A stretch of DNA of 64,000 nt. It comes from Dolosigranulum pigrum ATCC 51524 (GTDB lineage: Bacteria > Bacillota > Bacilli > Lactobacillales > Carnobacteriaceae_A). This document shows positions 43,490-53,164 of the stretch, piece by piece. The notes under the pieces were generated by a model, which was not told where the DNA came from, ran no database searches, and saw only the letters and a program-made list of their open reading frames with translations. Where the stretch lies: the NCBI RefSeq assembly GCF_000245815.1, contig NZ_JH601103.1:441976-505975 (forward strand). The letters run 5' to 3'. Made by a program: the position numbers and the translations under genes. Position 1 is the stretch's first letter, and each line of letters begins with the position of its first letter.

Positions 43490-43933
43490 ATGTTACAAGA
43501 ATTTAAAGATTTTATTATGAAAGGAAACGTCCTTGATTTGGCCATAGGGGTTGTTATGGGGTCAGCGTTCACAGCGATTGTGAATGCCTTAGTGGACCAT
43601 ATTATTGGGCCAATTATTGCTGCTATTGGTGGAGGCGAAGATATTTCTTACATTACTATTCCTATCGGGCCGGCCGAGTTGGGTGTCGGTGAGTTCGCCC
43701 AAGCCATTATTGACTTCCTTATTATTGCTGTTATTCTGTTCTTAATTATGAAAGGAGTCAATAAATTAAAAGCTCCCTTCATGTCCGATGAAGAACCAGA
43801 AGAACCGAAAGCACCGACAAGTGAAGAACTACTCGCAGATATAAAAGAATTATTACAACAACAAACATATCCACAGAATGAAGCAGAAGTCTTAAAAGAT
43901 ATCGAAAAAGACATTCATACACACGATAAATAA
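43490..43933 (+). CDS. mscL: Large-conductance mechanosensitive channel
   Basis: 147 residues. The N-terminal helix MLQEFKDFIMKGNVLDLAIG, two membrane helices and an acidic C-terminal helix bundle are typical; it opens on hypo-osmotic shock. The ATG at 43490 is chosen over that at 43484 because AAAGGAG directly abuts the earlier one. The C-terminal tail is somewhat longer than in E. coli. Confidence 0.95.
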   Translation: MLQEFKDFIMKGNVLDLAIGVVMGSAFTAIVNALVDHIIGPIIAAIGGGEDISYITIPIGPAELGVGEFAQAIIDFLIIAVILFLIMKGVNKLKAPFMSDEEPEEPKAPTSEELLADIKELLQQQTYPQNEAEVLKDIEKDIHTHDK

Positions 43934-43972
43934 TTTTTGATAAGTCATTTTTATTGATACTAGGAGGTTACG

Positions 43973-44491
43973 ATGCGCCCCGTTTTTTATACCACTTGTC
44001 ATCTTAACGGTAGCCCGTATAGCCTGGGTGCTACTTCTGACGGCATTGTTTTTATTGAGAATACACCCATTGACGATGTAACCAAACGCCATTGGTTTGA
44101 CAAGTTTTTTGACACAAACCAATTATACCAAGACGACAACCATCCGCTTTTAGTTCGATGTCGTCAACAATTACAACAATATTTTGATGGAAAATTGACA
44201 ACTTTTGACATTCCGCTTGATTTGAAGGGGACATCCTTCCAAAAAGCGGTCTGGAACAGTCTTCTAGCTGTCCAATATGGGCAATCAAAAAGTTATAAAG
44301 CAATCGCTGAGTCCATCGGCAAACCAACTGCATCACAAGCAGTTGGTGCTGCGGTTGGTCAAAATCCTATTATGATTATTGTCCCTTGCCATCGTATTCT
44401 TGGCGCTACTCGAAAACTAACTGGCTTCCGCGGTGGCTTACCCCTGAAAGAACAATTACTTCAGTTAGAGCATATCCCCTATAAAGAATAA
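43973..44491 (+). CDS. ogt: Methylated-DNA--protein-cysteine methyltransferase
   Basis: 172 residues that repair O6-alkylguanine by suicide transfer to the cysteine in IIVPCHRILG. The helix-turn-helix region GTSFQKAVWNSLLAVQYGQ is also typical. AGGAGG precedes the start. It is 39 bases after mscL and shares its strand, so cotranscription is possible. Confidence 0.95.
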   Translation: MRPVFYTTCHLNGSPYSLGATSDGIVFIENTPIDDVTKRHWFDKFFDTNQLYQDDNHPLLVRCRQQLQQYFDGKLTTFDIPLDLKGTSFQKAVWNSLLAVQYGQSKSYKAIAESIGKPTASQAVGAAVGQNPIMIIVPCHRILGATRKLTGFRGGLPLKEQLLQLEHIPYKE

Positions 44492-44535
44492 CTCATAACG
44501 AGCATAACTGCTCCTTAAATCATCAAATATATATT

Positions 44536-44592
44536 AAAAAGCATCCCTTACGGACCACATATAAAAATGGGTCATAAGCAAGATGCTTTTTT
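44536..44592. terminator. Bidirectional terminator
   Basis: AAAAAGCATC and GATGCTTTTTT enclose an inner imperfect hairpin. It separates ogt (plus) from the DUF1129 gene (minus). Confidence 0.85.
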
Positions 44593-44600
44593 CTATTTCA

Positions 44601-45284
44601 TTAAATAATGTTGCCTCGAATATTTAGTTTACTCTTAATAAACCATTTCAGCGTCAATAAGCCGGCTCCAATCGCACTAGCTAATTGCGGACCGAATAAA
44701 ATATTAATATGTCGTGGAATAATCATCTCTAGTGTTGCGTAGAAGAACATTAAGACCGAAAGTGTCACCGTCGAGACTAGAATATATTTTAAGAATCCCT
44801 TGTTGTTCTCATCCGGAGCATATTGACTAATCAGAATAACGACCGCTCCACCTAATGCTAATAGGACAAGAAGCGAGATAAGACCGACTTGTGTCTGGGT
44901 GCCAATATATTGTGAAATAGCTGAAATAATCATAAACACACCGGCAATCAATAGCGAACCATCTAAGTAACGTTGCCAAGTCGGAGAAGGTTCCACTTCA
45001 CGTGGCTGTTCTGATTGTTGATTCATCTTAGCCACTGCTTCTGTCGGTGAGCCATAGATCGATCGAGCCAAATTATGGTTCGCCTGCTCTTCTACAATAA
45101 CCGGCAGCATTTGATTCACAATCGCAATCTTTTGCGACTCTTCATAACCATACTTATCTAACTGCCGATTCAATTTTACCATGTAGTCTTCATTTTTATT
45201 CGTTAGTTGTTGGTAAAGTTTTTCATTTTCTTGCTGCATATCTTCCGTTGTCGGTTCAGTTTGTTCTATATGTTGTTTTGTCAT
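44601..45284 (-). CDS. DUF1129 family membrane protein
   Basis: 227 residues. An N-terminal helical, Gln/Glu-rich domain spans about residues 1-105 and four membrane segments follow in the second half. The family is common in Lactobacillales next to ychF; its function is unknown. It starts 16 bases after the ychF stop. Confidence 0.8.
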   Translation of the reverse strand: MTKQHIEQTEPTTEDMQQENEKLYQQLTNKNEDYMVKLNRQLDKYGYEESQKIAIVNQMLPVIVEEQANHNLARSIYGSPTEAVAKMNQQSEQPREVEPSPTWQRYLDGSLLIAGVFMIISAISQYIGTQTQVGLISLLVLLALGGAVVILISQYAPDENNKGFLKYILVSTVTLSVLMFFYATLEMIIPRHINILFGPQLASAIGAGLLTLKWFIKSKLNIRGNII

Positions 45285-45300
45285 TTAAGCTATTTCTCCT

Positions 45301-46401
45301 TTACACATTAAACTTAAATTCCATCACATCGCCGTCTTGAACGATGTATTCTTTTCCTTCTTGGCGCAAACGCCCTGCTTCCCGCACAGCTTTTTCACTA
45401 CCTAGGCGATCATAGTCATCGAACGCAATTGTCTCAGCACGAATAAAGCCACGCTGGAAATCACTATGGATGATACCTGCTGCTTGTGGAGCAGTCATCC
45501 CTTTCTTAAAGGTCCATGCCCGCACTTCTTTGACGCCAGCTGTGAAATATGTGCCTAAATTCAAGAGATTATAAGACTTACGAATGACTCGATGTAAGCC
45601 AGGCTCCTTAATCTCTAAATCTTCTAAGAACATATCACGCTCTTCATCATCTAAAGCCGCAATCTCTTCTTCAATTGCTGCTGAAATTCCCACAACTTCT
45701 GCATTTTCTTCATCTGCTAAGCGTTTAACCGTCTGGAAATGATCTGACTCTTCCGGGTTAGCCACATGTTCTTCCGCTACATTCGCAATGTAGAGAACCG
45801 GTTTACTCGATAATAAGAACAAACTTCTCAATATAGGCTTCTCTTCTTCACTCCAGTCCAAAGCTCGTGCCGGAATACCATCTTCTAACGCTGGCTTTAA
45901 TTTTTCTAAGACAGGAAGTAGCTCTAATGCTTCTGGATCTTTTCCTTTGGCAGCTCGCTTCGTCTTTTCCAAGCGCTTATCAACTGAATCCAGATCAGCC
46001 AAGATAAGTTCTAAGTTAATCGTATTCATATCTGCTTCTGGATCCACTCGGCCTGCAACGTGCGTAATATTCCCATCATCGAAACAACGAACAACGTGAC
46101 AGATTGCATCCACTTCTCGAATATTGGCTAAGAATTTATTCCCTAGTCCTTCTCCCTTACTTGCCCCTTTAACAATCCCAGCAATATCGGTAAATTCAAA
46201 GGTTGTCGGAACGGTTTTGTTAGGTGTCACTAATTCAGTCAATCGGTTCAAACGTGAATCTGGTACTTCAACGACTCCAACATTCGGATCAATCGTCGCA
46301 AAGGGGTAGTTCGCCGCCTCTGCTCCTGCTTTTGTAATTGCGTTAAATAATGTCGATTTCCCTACATTAGGCAATCCGACAATTCCTGCTGTTAATGCCA
46401 C
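45301..46401 (-). CDS. ychF: Redox-regulated ATPase YchF (Obg family)
   Basis: 366 residues with P-loop GLPNVGKSTLFNAIT, switch region TTFEFTDIAGIVKGASKGEGLG, NxxE-type specificity loop (ATP over GTP) and a C-terminal TGS domain. It associates with ribosomes. The start codon is GTG with AAAGGTAG upstream. It belongs to the parA-parB-DUF951-ychF gene string. Confidence 0.95.
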   Translation of the reverse strand: MALTAGIVGLPNVGKSTLFNAITKAGAEAANYPFATIDPNVGVVEVPDSRLNRLTELVTPNKTVPTTFEFTDIAGIVKGASKGEGLGNKFLANIREVDAICHVVRCFDDGNITHVAGRVDPEADMNTINLELILADLDSVDKRLEKTKRAAKGKDPEALELLPVLEKLKPALEDGIPARALDWSEEEKPILRSLFLLSSKPVLYIANVAEEHVANPEESDHFQTVKRLADEENAEVVGISAAIEEEIAALDDEERDMFLEDLEIKEPGLHRVIRKSYNLLNLGTYFTAGVKEVRAWTFKKGMTAPQAAGIIHSDFQRGFIRAETIAFDDYDRLGSEKAVREAGRLRQEGKEYIVQDGDVMEFKFNV

Positions 46402-46458
46402 TAATAATCTACCTTTCTACTTTTAAAATAATTCATTCCATCTCAATACTACGCCAAC

Positions 46459-46647
46459 TTATGACTTCAATGTCCGCTTCATTTTGCGTTCAAATTCACG
46501 GCGCGGCATCATAATAATCTGATCGCAATGGCTACACTTAATCTTAATATCGGCGCCCATCCGGATAATTGACCACTTATTAGTTCCGCATGGATGAGGT
46601 TTCTTCATTTCAACATGATCATGCAATTCATACGATTTTTTGTCCAT
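46459..46647 (-). CDS. DUF951 family small zinc-binding-like protein
   Basis: 62 residues with Cys in KKPHPCGTN and CSHCD, and a basic C-terminus. Members of this family are almost always beside parB and ychF. The ATG immediately follows the parB stop. The function is unknown; a nucleic-acid role is plausible. Confidence 0.9.
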   Translation of the reverse strand: MDKKSYELHDHVEMKKPHPCGTNKWSIIRMGADIKIKCSHCDQIIMMPRREFERKMKRTLKS

Positions 46648-47571
46648 TTAAGTTGCCTCCGTCTCATTAATATCCAGTCCTAAGTGAGCGAGTAAATGAT
46701 TGAGATCCTCGGTTGAATGATAATCAAGGACAATTTTCCCCTTTTCACCGTGGTCCTTAATGTGAACGGTCCGATCCAGTTGTGAAGTCAACCGCTCTTC
46801 TAAGTCGCGAATAATCAAAGTCTGACGACTCGCCGGTTGCTTCGGCTGTTTATCGGTCGGCGGTTCTTTGCTTTCAGCGGGGTCTTGATTGTACTCACTG
46901 ACGATGGCTTCAAGTTGGCGCACAGTCAATTCATCTTGAACAGCTTGCTGGGCGAGTTTTGGGATTTGTTTTTTCTCTTTCAACCCGAGTAAGGTACGCG
47001 CCTGCCCCATGGACAAATCACCACTCTGTAGCAGTTCCTTCGCTTCAGCAGGCAATGTGCGCAAACGTAAATGATTCGCAATATAAGACCGACTCTTCCC
47101 GAGTTCTTTGGCCACTTTTTCTTGGGTCATGTCCAACTTGTCCATCATGAGTTGATACGCATCGGCTTCTTCCAGTGCCGTCAAATCTTCTCGTTGCAAG
47201 TTTTCTAATATCGCCACTTGCATCATCACTTTTTCGTCTAATTCACGAATGATAGCTGGAATTGTTTCGAGACCAGCTTGTTTAGACGCGCGATAACGCC
47301 GCTCCCCCGCCACGATTTCATACCCTTTTACGCTGGACTGACGTACAATAATTGGCTGCAGAACGCCTTGTTGCTGGATTGATTCGCTTAATTCATCCAG
47401 TGCTTGTTGGTTAAATTCCCGACGTGGTTGATACGGATTTGGTCGCAAGTCACCTAAGTCAATCTGGACAATGCGTTCACTACTCTCATCAATTGTCTCT
47501 TCTAAATTCGCTGCATCCGGAAATAAGGCATTAATACCTTGACCGAGACTTTTATGCTTTTTATTTGCCAA
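46648..47571 (-). CDS. parB: Chromosome-partitioning protein ParB (Spo0J)
   Basis: 307 residues. The N-terminal CTPase motifs are PNPYQPRR and GERRYRASKQAG, followed by a helix-turn-helix (TQEKVAKELGKSRSYIANHLR) and a C-terminal dimerisation domain. It loads at parS sites near oriC. It overlaps parA by 11 bases. Confidence 0.95.
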   Translation of the reverse strand: MANKKHKSLGQGINALFPDAANLEETIDESSERIVQIDLGDLRPNPYQPRREFNQQALDELSESIQQQGVLQPIIVRQSSVKGYEIVAGERRYRASKQAGLETIPAIIRELDEKVMMQVAILENLQREDLTALEEADAYQLMMDKLDMTQEKVAKELGKSRSYIANHLRLRTLPAEAKELLQSGDLSMGQARTLLGLKEKKQIPKLAQQAVQDELTVRQLEAIVSEYNQDPAESKEPPTDKQPKQPASRQTLIIRDLEERLTSQLDRTVHIKDHGEKGKIVLDYHSTEDLNHLLAHLGLDINETEAT

Positions 47572-48325
47572 TGTCCATCACTTCCTCTGCTAGTGCTAAG
47601 TAGACTTCAGCGCCTTTAGATTTTAAGTCATAATCAATAATGGACTTGCCATAACTTGGCGCTTCTGACAGTCGGATGTTGCGTGGAATAATCGTCTTAT
47701 GCACTTTTTCACGGAAATATTTTTTCACTTCTTCTACGACTTCTGAGCCTAAGTTCGTGCGCCCATCGAGCATGGTTAGCAAGACACCTAATATACTCAA
47801 GTCAGGATTGAAATGCTTTTGAACAAGACGAACGGTATTCAGCAGCTGGCTCAGGCCTTCCAAAGCATAATATTCACACTGTACCGGAATAATCAAGGAG
47901 TGACTAGCGGTGAATGCATTGATCGTCAAGTGCCCCAATGACGGTGGACAATCAATAATAATATAATCGTAGTCATCTTTCACTTCTTCTACTGCCCGTT
48001 TCAATCGCGTCTCACGTGCCATGACACTTGTTAGTTCGACCTCGGCTCCCGCAAGTTGAATCGTTGCTGGTGCAATTTGCATATTCGCTCGACTGGAATC
48101 TACGATAACTTCACTTAACGGCACTTCATTAATTAAGACATCATAAATATCTTGATCAACTTCACCTTTACGCACACCGACACCACTCGTTGCATTTCCT
48201 TGAGCATCCATGTCAATTAGCAATATCTTCTTCCCAAGATAAGCGAGCGATGCCCCTAAGTTAACGGATGTCGTAGTCTTCCCAACGCCACCCTTCTGAT
48301 TAGTAATTGCAATTATTTCTCCCAT
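47561..48325 (-). CDS. parA: Chromosome-partitioning ATPase ParA (Soj)
   Basis: 254 residues with the deviant Walker A KGGVGKTTT (residues 10-18), DMDAQGNATSG, and the Walker B YIIIDCPPSLG. Together with ParB it acts in origin segregation. GGAG lies upstream. It follows rsmG, as usual near oriC in Firmicutes. Confidence 0.96.
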   Translation of the reverse strand: MGEIIAITNQKGGVGKTTTSVNLGASLAYLGKKILLIDMDAQGNATSGVGVRKGEVDQDIYDVLINEVPLSEVIVDSSRANMQIAPATIQLAGAEVELTSVMARETRLKRAVEEVKDDYDYIIIDCPPSLGHLTINAFTASHSLIIPVQCEYYALEGLSQLLNTVRLVQKHFNPDLSILGVLLTMLDGRTNLGSEVVEEVKKYFREKVHKTIIPRNIRLSEAPSYGKSIIDYDLKSKGAEVYLALAEEVMDIGK

Positions 48326-48345
48326 CTATCTTCTCCTATCATCTC

Positions 48346-49062
48346 TTATGACACGACCGGTTTTTTCTCGGGCATTCCCGGGCGACGCGGATATTTATTC
48401 GGTGTTTCTTTTTTCTTATCGATAATCAACAAGTGACGCTCTCCCGCACCTTCTGGCAACTCTAACGCCACATCTTCGCGCACTTTACCACCAAGCGTTG
48501 CAATAATCTTCTTCGCTTCAAGTAGTTCATCCGGCCCGCCATCGCCTTTCATCGCGATAAAACTGCCTCCCATCTTATTCAGCGGCATGCATAACTCAGC
48601 CAACACCGGTAAACTCGCTACTGCTCGTGCCGTCACATAATCGAACTGCCCACGAAACTTAGCATTCTGACCAAATGTCTCTGCTCGATCGTGGTAAAGC
48701 GACACCCCTTCCAAGCCTAACTCTTCCACGAGGTGCTTCAAGAACGTAATTCGCTTATTCAATGAATCAACAATCGTTACGTGAAGATCTGGCATCATAA
48801 TTTTCAGCGGCAAACTCGGAAATCCCGCTCCACTACCCACATCGCACAAACTTGCCCCTGCTGCTTCTATGTATGGCAACACTGTTAAGCTATCATAAAA
48901 GTGCTTCAAAAACACTTCTTCGCGCTCCACAATCGCCGTCAAATTCACCTTCTCATTATACTCTTTCAGTACACGGGCGTATACCTCAAACTGCTCAAGC
49001 TGCCGATCACTAACGTCAAACCCTAACTCTTTGACTGCTTGTTTAAATTCACTTATATTCAT
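48346..49062 (-). CDS. rsmG: 16S rRNA (guanine-N7) methyltransferase RsmG
   Basis: 238 residues that methylate G527 of 16S rRNA. The SAM-binding motif is DVGSGAGFPSLPLKI, with FDYVTARAVASL further on. It is the first gene of the rsmG-parA-parB string. Confidence 0.95.
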   Translation of the reverse strand: MNISEFKQAVKELGFDVSDRQLEQFEVYARVLKEYNEKVNLTAIVEREEVFLKHFYDSLTVLPYIEAAGASLCDVGSGAGFPSLPLKIMMPDLHVTIVDSLNKRITFLKHLVEELGLEGVSLYHDRAETFGQNAKFRGQFDYVTARAVASLPVLAELCMPLNKMGGSFIAMKGDGGPDELLEAKKIIATLGGKVREDVALELPEGAGERHLLIIDKKKETPNKYPRRPGMPEKKPVVS

Positions 49063-49160
49063 CTACATCACTCCTATCCATCTAATCTATGCATATCATT
49101 CTTATTATAACAGAAATATATACGTTTGATAATGTCTATTAGCCGAAAAATAAGTATACA

Positions 49161-49202
49161 AAAAGAATTCTTCTGTACTAATCAATCAGACAAAAGAATT
49201 CT
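49161..49202 (-). terminator. Terminator after the 48-residue gene
   Basis: Two AAGAATTCTT palindromes pair around TCTG...CAGA. On the minus strand a CTTTTTG run follows. The rest of 49063-49368 shows nothing I can name. Confidence 0.6.
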
Positions 49203-49368
49203 TCATGTTATTATTCCACTAGACTCTATAAAGATCTTTTACGCTACACCCCAACACCAATGTAATAGTATAATTTTCTAGGGTGTATCTTTGAAAATCA
49301 AACCAATTATTTACAACTGATTCTCTAACTAGGTCTGTAAATTTGCTCAACTTTTAACAATCCAGTAT

Positions 49369-49515
49369 TCATTTTTTATTATTTTTTTGGGCAGCTAGAC
49401 CAAATCCTAGTGCTAAACCCACTCCCATCCCGAGACCCATATCATTAGTAGCTACACCCACACCAGCACCTAATACCAGTCCTATGGCCATCATTATTCC
49501 AAAATCATTTTTCAT
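49369..49515 (-). CDS. 48-residue glycine-rich membrane peptide
   Basis: MKNDFGIMMAIGLVLGAGVG followed by a second GxxxG-type segment (MGLGMGVGLALGFGLA) and QKNNKK. AAGGAG stands seven bases before the ATG at 49515. It is a glycine-zipper-like two-helix hairpin of unknown role. Confidence 0.55.
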   Translation of the reverse strand: MKNDFGIMMAIGLVLGAGVGVATNDMGLGMGVGLALGFGLAAQKNNKK

Positions 49516-49640
49516 AATCGCTCTCCTTGTATAATGAACACATAGTAAATAGTGTTCAAATTTCATTTTTTCTATATGATAATCATTGCCTTGTAGATTG
49601 CTTCATTCTCCTAAGTTCATCCTATCACATTTTAGAACTT

Positions 49641-49677
49641 AAATCAATAGTTTTGAACTTGTAAAAACTATTGATTT
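49641..49677. terminator. Perfect 14-bp hairpin
   Basis: AAATCAATAGTTTT and AAAACTATTGATTT with a nine-base loop. A T-run (ATTTTTATCC) follows on the plus strand, but no plus-strand gene precedes it. It may serve fumC in the other direction. Confidence 0.45.
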
Positions 49678-49761
49678 AATTAATTTTTATCCTTCTAATA
49701 TTAAAGATTTAGAAGATAAAATCAAGGTGATTATAGATCAAATTCAATCGCCTTTGATGTC

Positions 49762-51123
49762 TTAAACCATTTTATCAGGATCAACAATTTCATCAAATTC
49801 TTCTTCACTCATCACACCATCTACCAATACCACTTCTTTCAGCGTTTTGCCAGTTTCATAGGCTTGCTTGGCGAGAGCACTGGCACGATCATAACCAATT
49901 ATCGGAGCTAGCGCCGTCACTAACATTAAGCTATTATTCAAATGTTTAGTTAATTGCTCATGGTTTGCCTCGATACCACTCAAGCAGCGCTTATTAAAAC
50001 TTCTCAGTCCATCAGCCATCAAGCGAATAGACTGCAAGATATTGTAAGCAATCACAGGCATATACGCATTCAACTGGAAATTCCCCTGTGAGTTGGCAAA
50101 TGATATTGTCGTCTGATTGCCAAAAATTTGGGCACAAATCATACTTAACGCTTCAATTTGAGTCGGATTAATTTTTCCTGGCATGATTGAACTACCGGGT
50201 TCATTGGCTGGTATGATTAGTTCATGATAGCCCGCTCTTGGTCCACTTGCATACAATCTAATATCATTGATTATCTTGAGTACATTGGTCGCCAACGTAT
50301 TAATCACACTATGCAAATCTAGTACGTAATCCTTACTAGACAAGCCTTGGAACGTATTCACTTGTGCTGTAAAATCGCTGTCTAATATTTGATTTAATTG
50401 GACAACAACTTGATTCCGATAACCTTCAGGTGTGTTCAAGCCAGTTCCGACAGCGGTGCCGCCGATCGGTAATTGCTTCACATAAGTTGCCGCTTGTTGG
50501 ATGCTTTCCAAAGAATAACAGAACATTGACCGCCAGCCACTGACTTCTTGTCCCAATGTAATTGGTGTAGCATCTTGCAGATGAGTGCGTCCAACTTTTG
50601 ACACATTTGTCCAATGTTCTTCTAATTCATCTAACGTCTGTATAATTCCCTCAATAGCTGGTATGAGCTGATTTTCAACTTCTTTTACAACACTGATTTG
50701 CATAGCCGTTGGGAACGTGTCATTCGTACTTTGACTTTTGTTGACATCATCATTCGGATGTAAATCAATGCCAAACTCCCGCTTCGCTAATTGGGCAATC
50801 ACTTCATTCACATTCATATTGGTCTGAGTCCCGCTCCCTGTTTGCCAAATCTTCAGCGGGAACTGCTCCCCATAATCTTCTTCTTGCAGTAATTGACAGG
50901 TTTTCTCGATCACCTCAGCCTTCTGATCACTTAGGACACCTAATGCTTGATTCGTTCGTGCCACCGCCCTCTTCACTTGAATATAAGCGGTAATAAGTGG
51001 TTCCGGCATTCTTTCAGTAGAGATAGGAAAATTTTCTAAGCAACGTTGTGTACTAGTTCCCCATAATTTATCTATTGGAATATTCACTGTGCCAAGCGCA
51101 TCTGATTCTATTCGTATATCCAT
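49762..51123 (-). CDS. fumC: Fumarate hydratase class II
   Basis: It catalyses reversible hydration of fumarate to malate as a homotetramer. 453 residues include the superfamily signature GSSIMPGKINPTQ in the second half, GRTHLQDATPITLGQE with the catalytic His, and TGSGTQTNMNVNEV. AAGGAG precedes the ATG. It is a single gene; no other TCA genes are nearby. Confidence 0.95.
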   Translation of the reverse strand: MDIRIESDALGTVNIPIDKLWGTSTQRCLENFPISTERMPEPLITAYIQVKRAVARTNQALGVLSDQKAEVIEKTCQLLQEEDYGEQFPLKIWQTGSGTQTNMNVNEVIAQLAKREFGIDLHPNDDVNKSQSTNDTFPTAMQISVVKEVENQLIPAIEGIIQTLDELEEHWTNVSKVGRTHLQDATPITLGQEVSGWRSMFCYSLESIQQAATYVKQLPIGGTAVGTGLNTPEGYRNQVVVQLNQILDSDFTAQVNTFQGLSSKDYVLDLHSVINTLATNVLKIINDIRLYASGPRAGYHELIIPANEPGSSIMPGKINPTQIEALSMICAQIFGNQTTISFANSQGNFQLNAYMPVIAYNILQSIRLMADGLRSFNKRCLSGIEANHEQLTKHLNNSLMLVTALAPIIGYDRASALAKQAYETGKTLKEVVLVDGVMSEEEFDEIVDPDKMV

Positions 51124-51215
51124 CTATTCATCTCCTTGTTTACCTATTATCCTCTTCATGATATACTAAAGCTGTCGCTAGTACAAGTTAACCGCATACA
51201 TTAAGGAGGCTTATT

Positions 51216-52346
51216 ATGGAAAAAATTGGTCTAATTATCAATCCAATCGCTGGCATGGGAGGTCGTGTCGGTCTCAAAGGAACAGATGGAAAAGATATCT
51301 TAGAAAAAGCACGTTCATTAGGAGCCGAGCCCGAAGCAACTACTAAAGCAGCTCATATGCTTCAACATTTGACAGATTTGTCAAAATCAGTCAAATTTTT
51401 GACAGGTGAAGGCGCAATGGGAGCCGATGTATTAACTGAACATGGCTTTGATTTTGAGGTTATTCATGCTGTGTCCGGTGAGTCCAGTCAAGAAGATACC
51501 TTATCACTCGTGAAGGCACTAGAAGAAGCGAAAGTAGAACTCATCTTATTCGTTGGTGGAGACGGAACAGCACGCGATGTCCACGATGCATTGACCGAAG
51601 ATATTCCCGTTATCGGTGTGCCAGCGGGGGTCAAGATTTATTCAGCTGTTCATGGTAACTCACCTGAGAGTGCTGGTCGTCTAGCGGCTAATGTCATTAC
51701 GGAGAAAGTTACTACCTTTACGCGAGCTGAAGTGATTGACTTGGATGAAGCAGGCTTCCGCAATGATGAAGTGGATATTTCTGTCTTTGGCTATTTAACC
51801 GTTCCTGTTGATGAAACACATATGCAAAATCTTAAATCTCCAAGTCCGCAAAGTGATGCTGATGCGCAAGAATCTATAGCCTTAGACGTGATTGACAGCT
51901 TAGAGGACGATACGCTCTACATTGTCGGCTCCGGCACCACACCCAGTGAAATTCTTGTCCAACTTGACCAACCTGTCACAATCTTAGGGGTTGATCTCTT
52001 ACAAAACAAAAAAACCATCGCAACTGATGTAAATGAACAAGAAATTATGGACCACTTAGAGAACTTACCCGATGGAACGAATGTCAAATTAATCGTCACG
52101 ACTATGGGTGGACAAGGTTATGTGCTCGGTCGAGGAAACCAACAATTATCAGAAAAAGTTCTATCCTATCTTGATAAAGATGACATCATTATCGTCGCCA
52201 CCCCAAACAAATTGCATACACTCAGCAACCGTGACATGTTGATTTATACCTTGGATGCAGCAATAAACCAAAAATTCAGTGGATATTATAAAGTTACTAC
52301 CGGCTACGGCCAAAAGACCATGCACAAATTATCCAGCAAACAATAA
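51216..52346 (+). CDS. ATP-NAD kinase family protein
   Basis: 376 residues with the nucleotide motif FVGGDGTARDV (GGDGT at 114-118), glycine-rich N-terminus INPIAGMGGRVGLKGTDG and VGSGTTPSEIL. It is longer than the housekeeping NAD kinase (about 270) and belongs to the branch often placed near acetoin or sugar catabolism genes. The substrate is not certain. AAGGAGG precedes the ATG. It diverges from fumC. Confidence 0.85.
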   Translation: MEKIGLIINPIAGMGGRVGLKGTDGKDILEKARSLGAEPEATTKAAHMLQHLTDLSKSVKFLTGEGAMGADVLTEHGFDFEVIHAVSGESSQEDTLSLVKALEEAKVELILFVGGDGTARDVHDALTEDIPVIGVPAGVKIYSAVHGNSPESAGRLAANVITEKVTTFTRAEVIDLDEAGFRNDEVDISVFGYLTVPVDETHMQNLKSPSPQSDADAQESIALDVIDSLEDDTLYIVGSGTTPSEILVQLDQPVTILGVDLLQNKKTIATDVNEQEIMDHLENLPDGTNVKLIVTTMGGQGYVLGRGNQQLSEKVLSYLDKDDIIIVATPNKLHTLSNRDMLIYTLDAAINQKFSGYYKVTTGYGQKTMHKLSSKQ

Positions 52347-52500
52347 CAAAAACAGAAATGTGTTCTGATCCAACCACCATATGCACTATTACGCAACCAT
52401 TTATAAATCATTTACCGGTTGACTTGTGCATCTAGATCAACACAAGTAACACAATTATTTCAGGACAGATAGCCGTCAACAGCTCATTAAAGGCATAAAA

Positions 52501-52540
52501 TTAACCCCCGCTCTCCAATATGCGAAAGTGGGGGTTAGAT
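52501..52540. terminator. Terminator between NAD-kinase-like and sigma genes
   Basis: TAACCCCCGCT and AGTGGGGGTTA form the stem. ATTTTT follows on the plus strand and TTAATTTT on the minus strand. Confidence 0.8.
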
Positions 52541-52545
52541 TATTT

Positions 52546-53133
52546 TTAATCATGTACATATTTTTTTAATTTTTTGCGACATCGATAACATGCATTACGT
52601 ACTTTCTTTTGGCTTTTACCTAAGATAGTTGCCATTTCGTCATAAGATTTATCTAGCATCATGAGTTCGAAGACGGCTTTTTCTAACCTAGATAAGCCAG
52701 TCCGGTAGCGCGCCAATGTTTCACGCGCAATCGCTTGATCTTCTGGCTGCCCATCTGCATAATCGCCATGATCTAGCTCTGTGCCAACTCGCTCATAGAT
52801 CGAATCAAGCGAGTAGATCGATTGATTGAGCGCACGTTTGTCAGCTAACTGGTCTCGAATTAATGAGTTAAAATAATTTTGTAAGCACCGTTTAAAGTAC
52901 GGCCTAAAACGAATATTGCCTCTCACATTATATTTGGGCAATACCTTCCATAGTACAATATAAGCCTCTTGCAACAAATCCCGGTGTTCAAACCCGCGCA
53001 AATAACACGCCTTGACACGCTTTAATATAACTGGAAGACAAGTTTCTTGTAAGGCTTCGAATATTGTTTCTTCAGTCTGCTTTAATAGCAATACCACGAT
53101 ATCAACAATGGTAATTCTAACTTCCATCTCCAT
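52546..53133 (-). CDS. Sigma-70 family factor, ComX/SigH-like
   Basis: 195 residues. Region 2 is seen in GFEHRDLLQEAYIVLWKVL and FRPYFKRCLQNYFNS. Region 4 helix-turn-helix is in LSRLEKAVFELMMLDKSYDE with the RKKLKKYV end. There is no region 1 or 3. It resembles ComX/SigH alternative factors that open competence genes in Lactobacillales. AGGAGG is 13 bases from the ATG, a rather long spacing, so translation may be poor or regulated. It follows fchA by 31 bases and may be cotranscribed with the one-carbon operon, an unusual place. Confidence 0.8.
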   Translation of the reverse strand: MEMEVRITIVDIVVLLLKQTEETIFEALQETCLPVILKRVKACYLRGFEHRDLLQEAYIVLWKVLPKYNVRGNIRFRPYFKRCLQNYFNSLIRDQLADKRALNQSIYSLDSIYERVGTELDHGDYADGQPEDQAIARETLARYRTGLSRLEKAVFELMMLDKSYDEMATILGKSQKKVRNACYRCRKKLKKYVHD

Positions 53134-53164
53134 TGCTTTTTCTAAACCTCCTCATTATTAGCCG

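Noticed and set aside
46648..49062. parS site (TGTTTCACGTGAAACA) expected near parAB
   Set aside because: I found only partial matches such as TGTTTCACGCGCAATC near 52722. No full site was seen by eye in this window.
49641..49764. Plus-strand open stretch ending KVIIDQIQSPLMS-stop before the fumC end
   Set aside because: It has no start codon or ribosome binding site and is about 45 codons at most. It could be the end of a decayed gene, but there is too little to support it.
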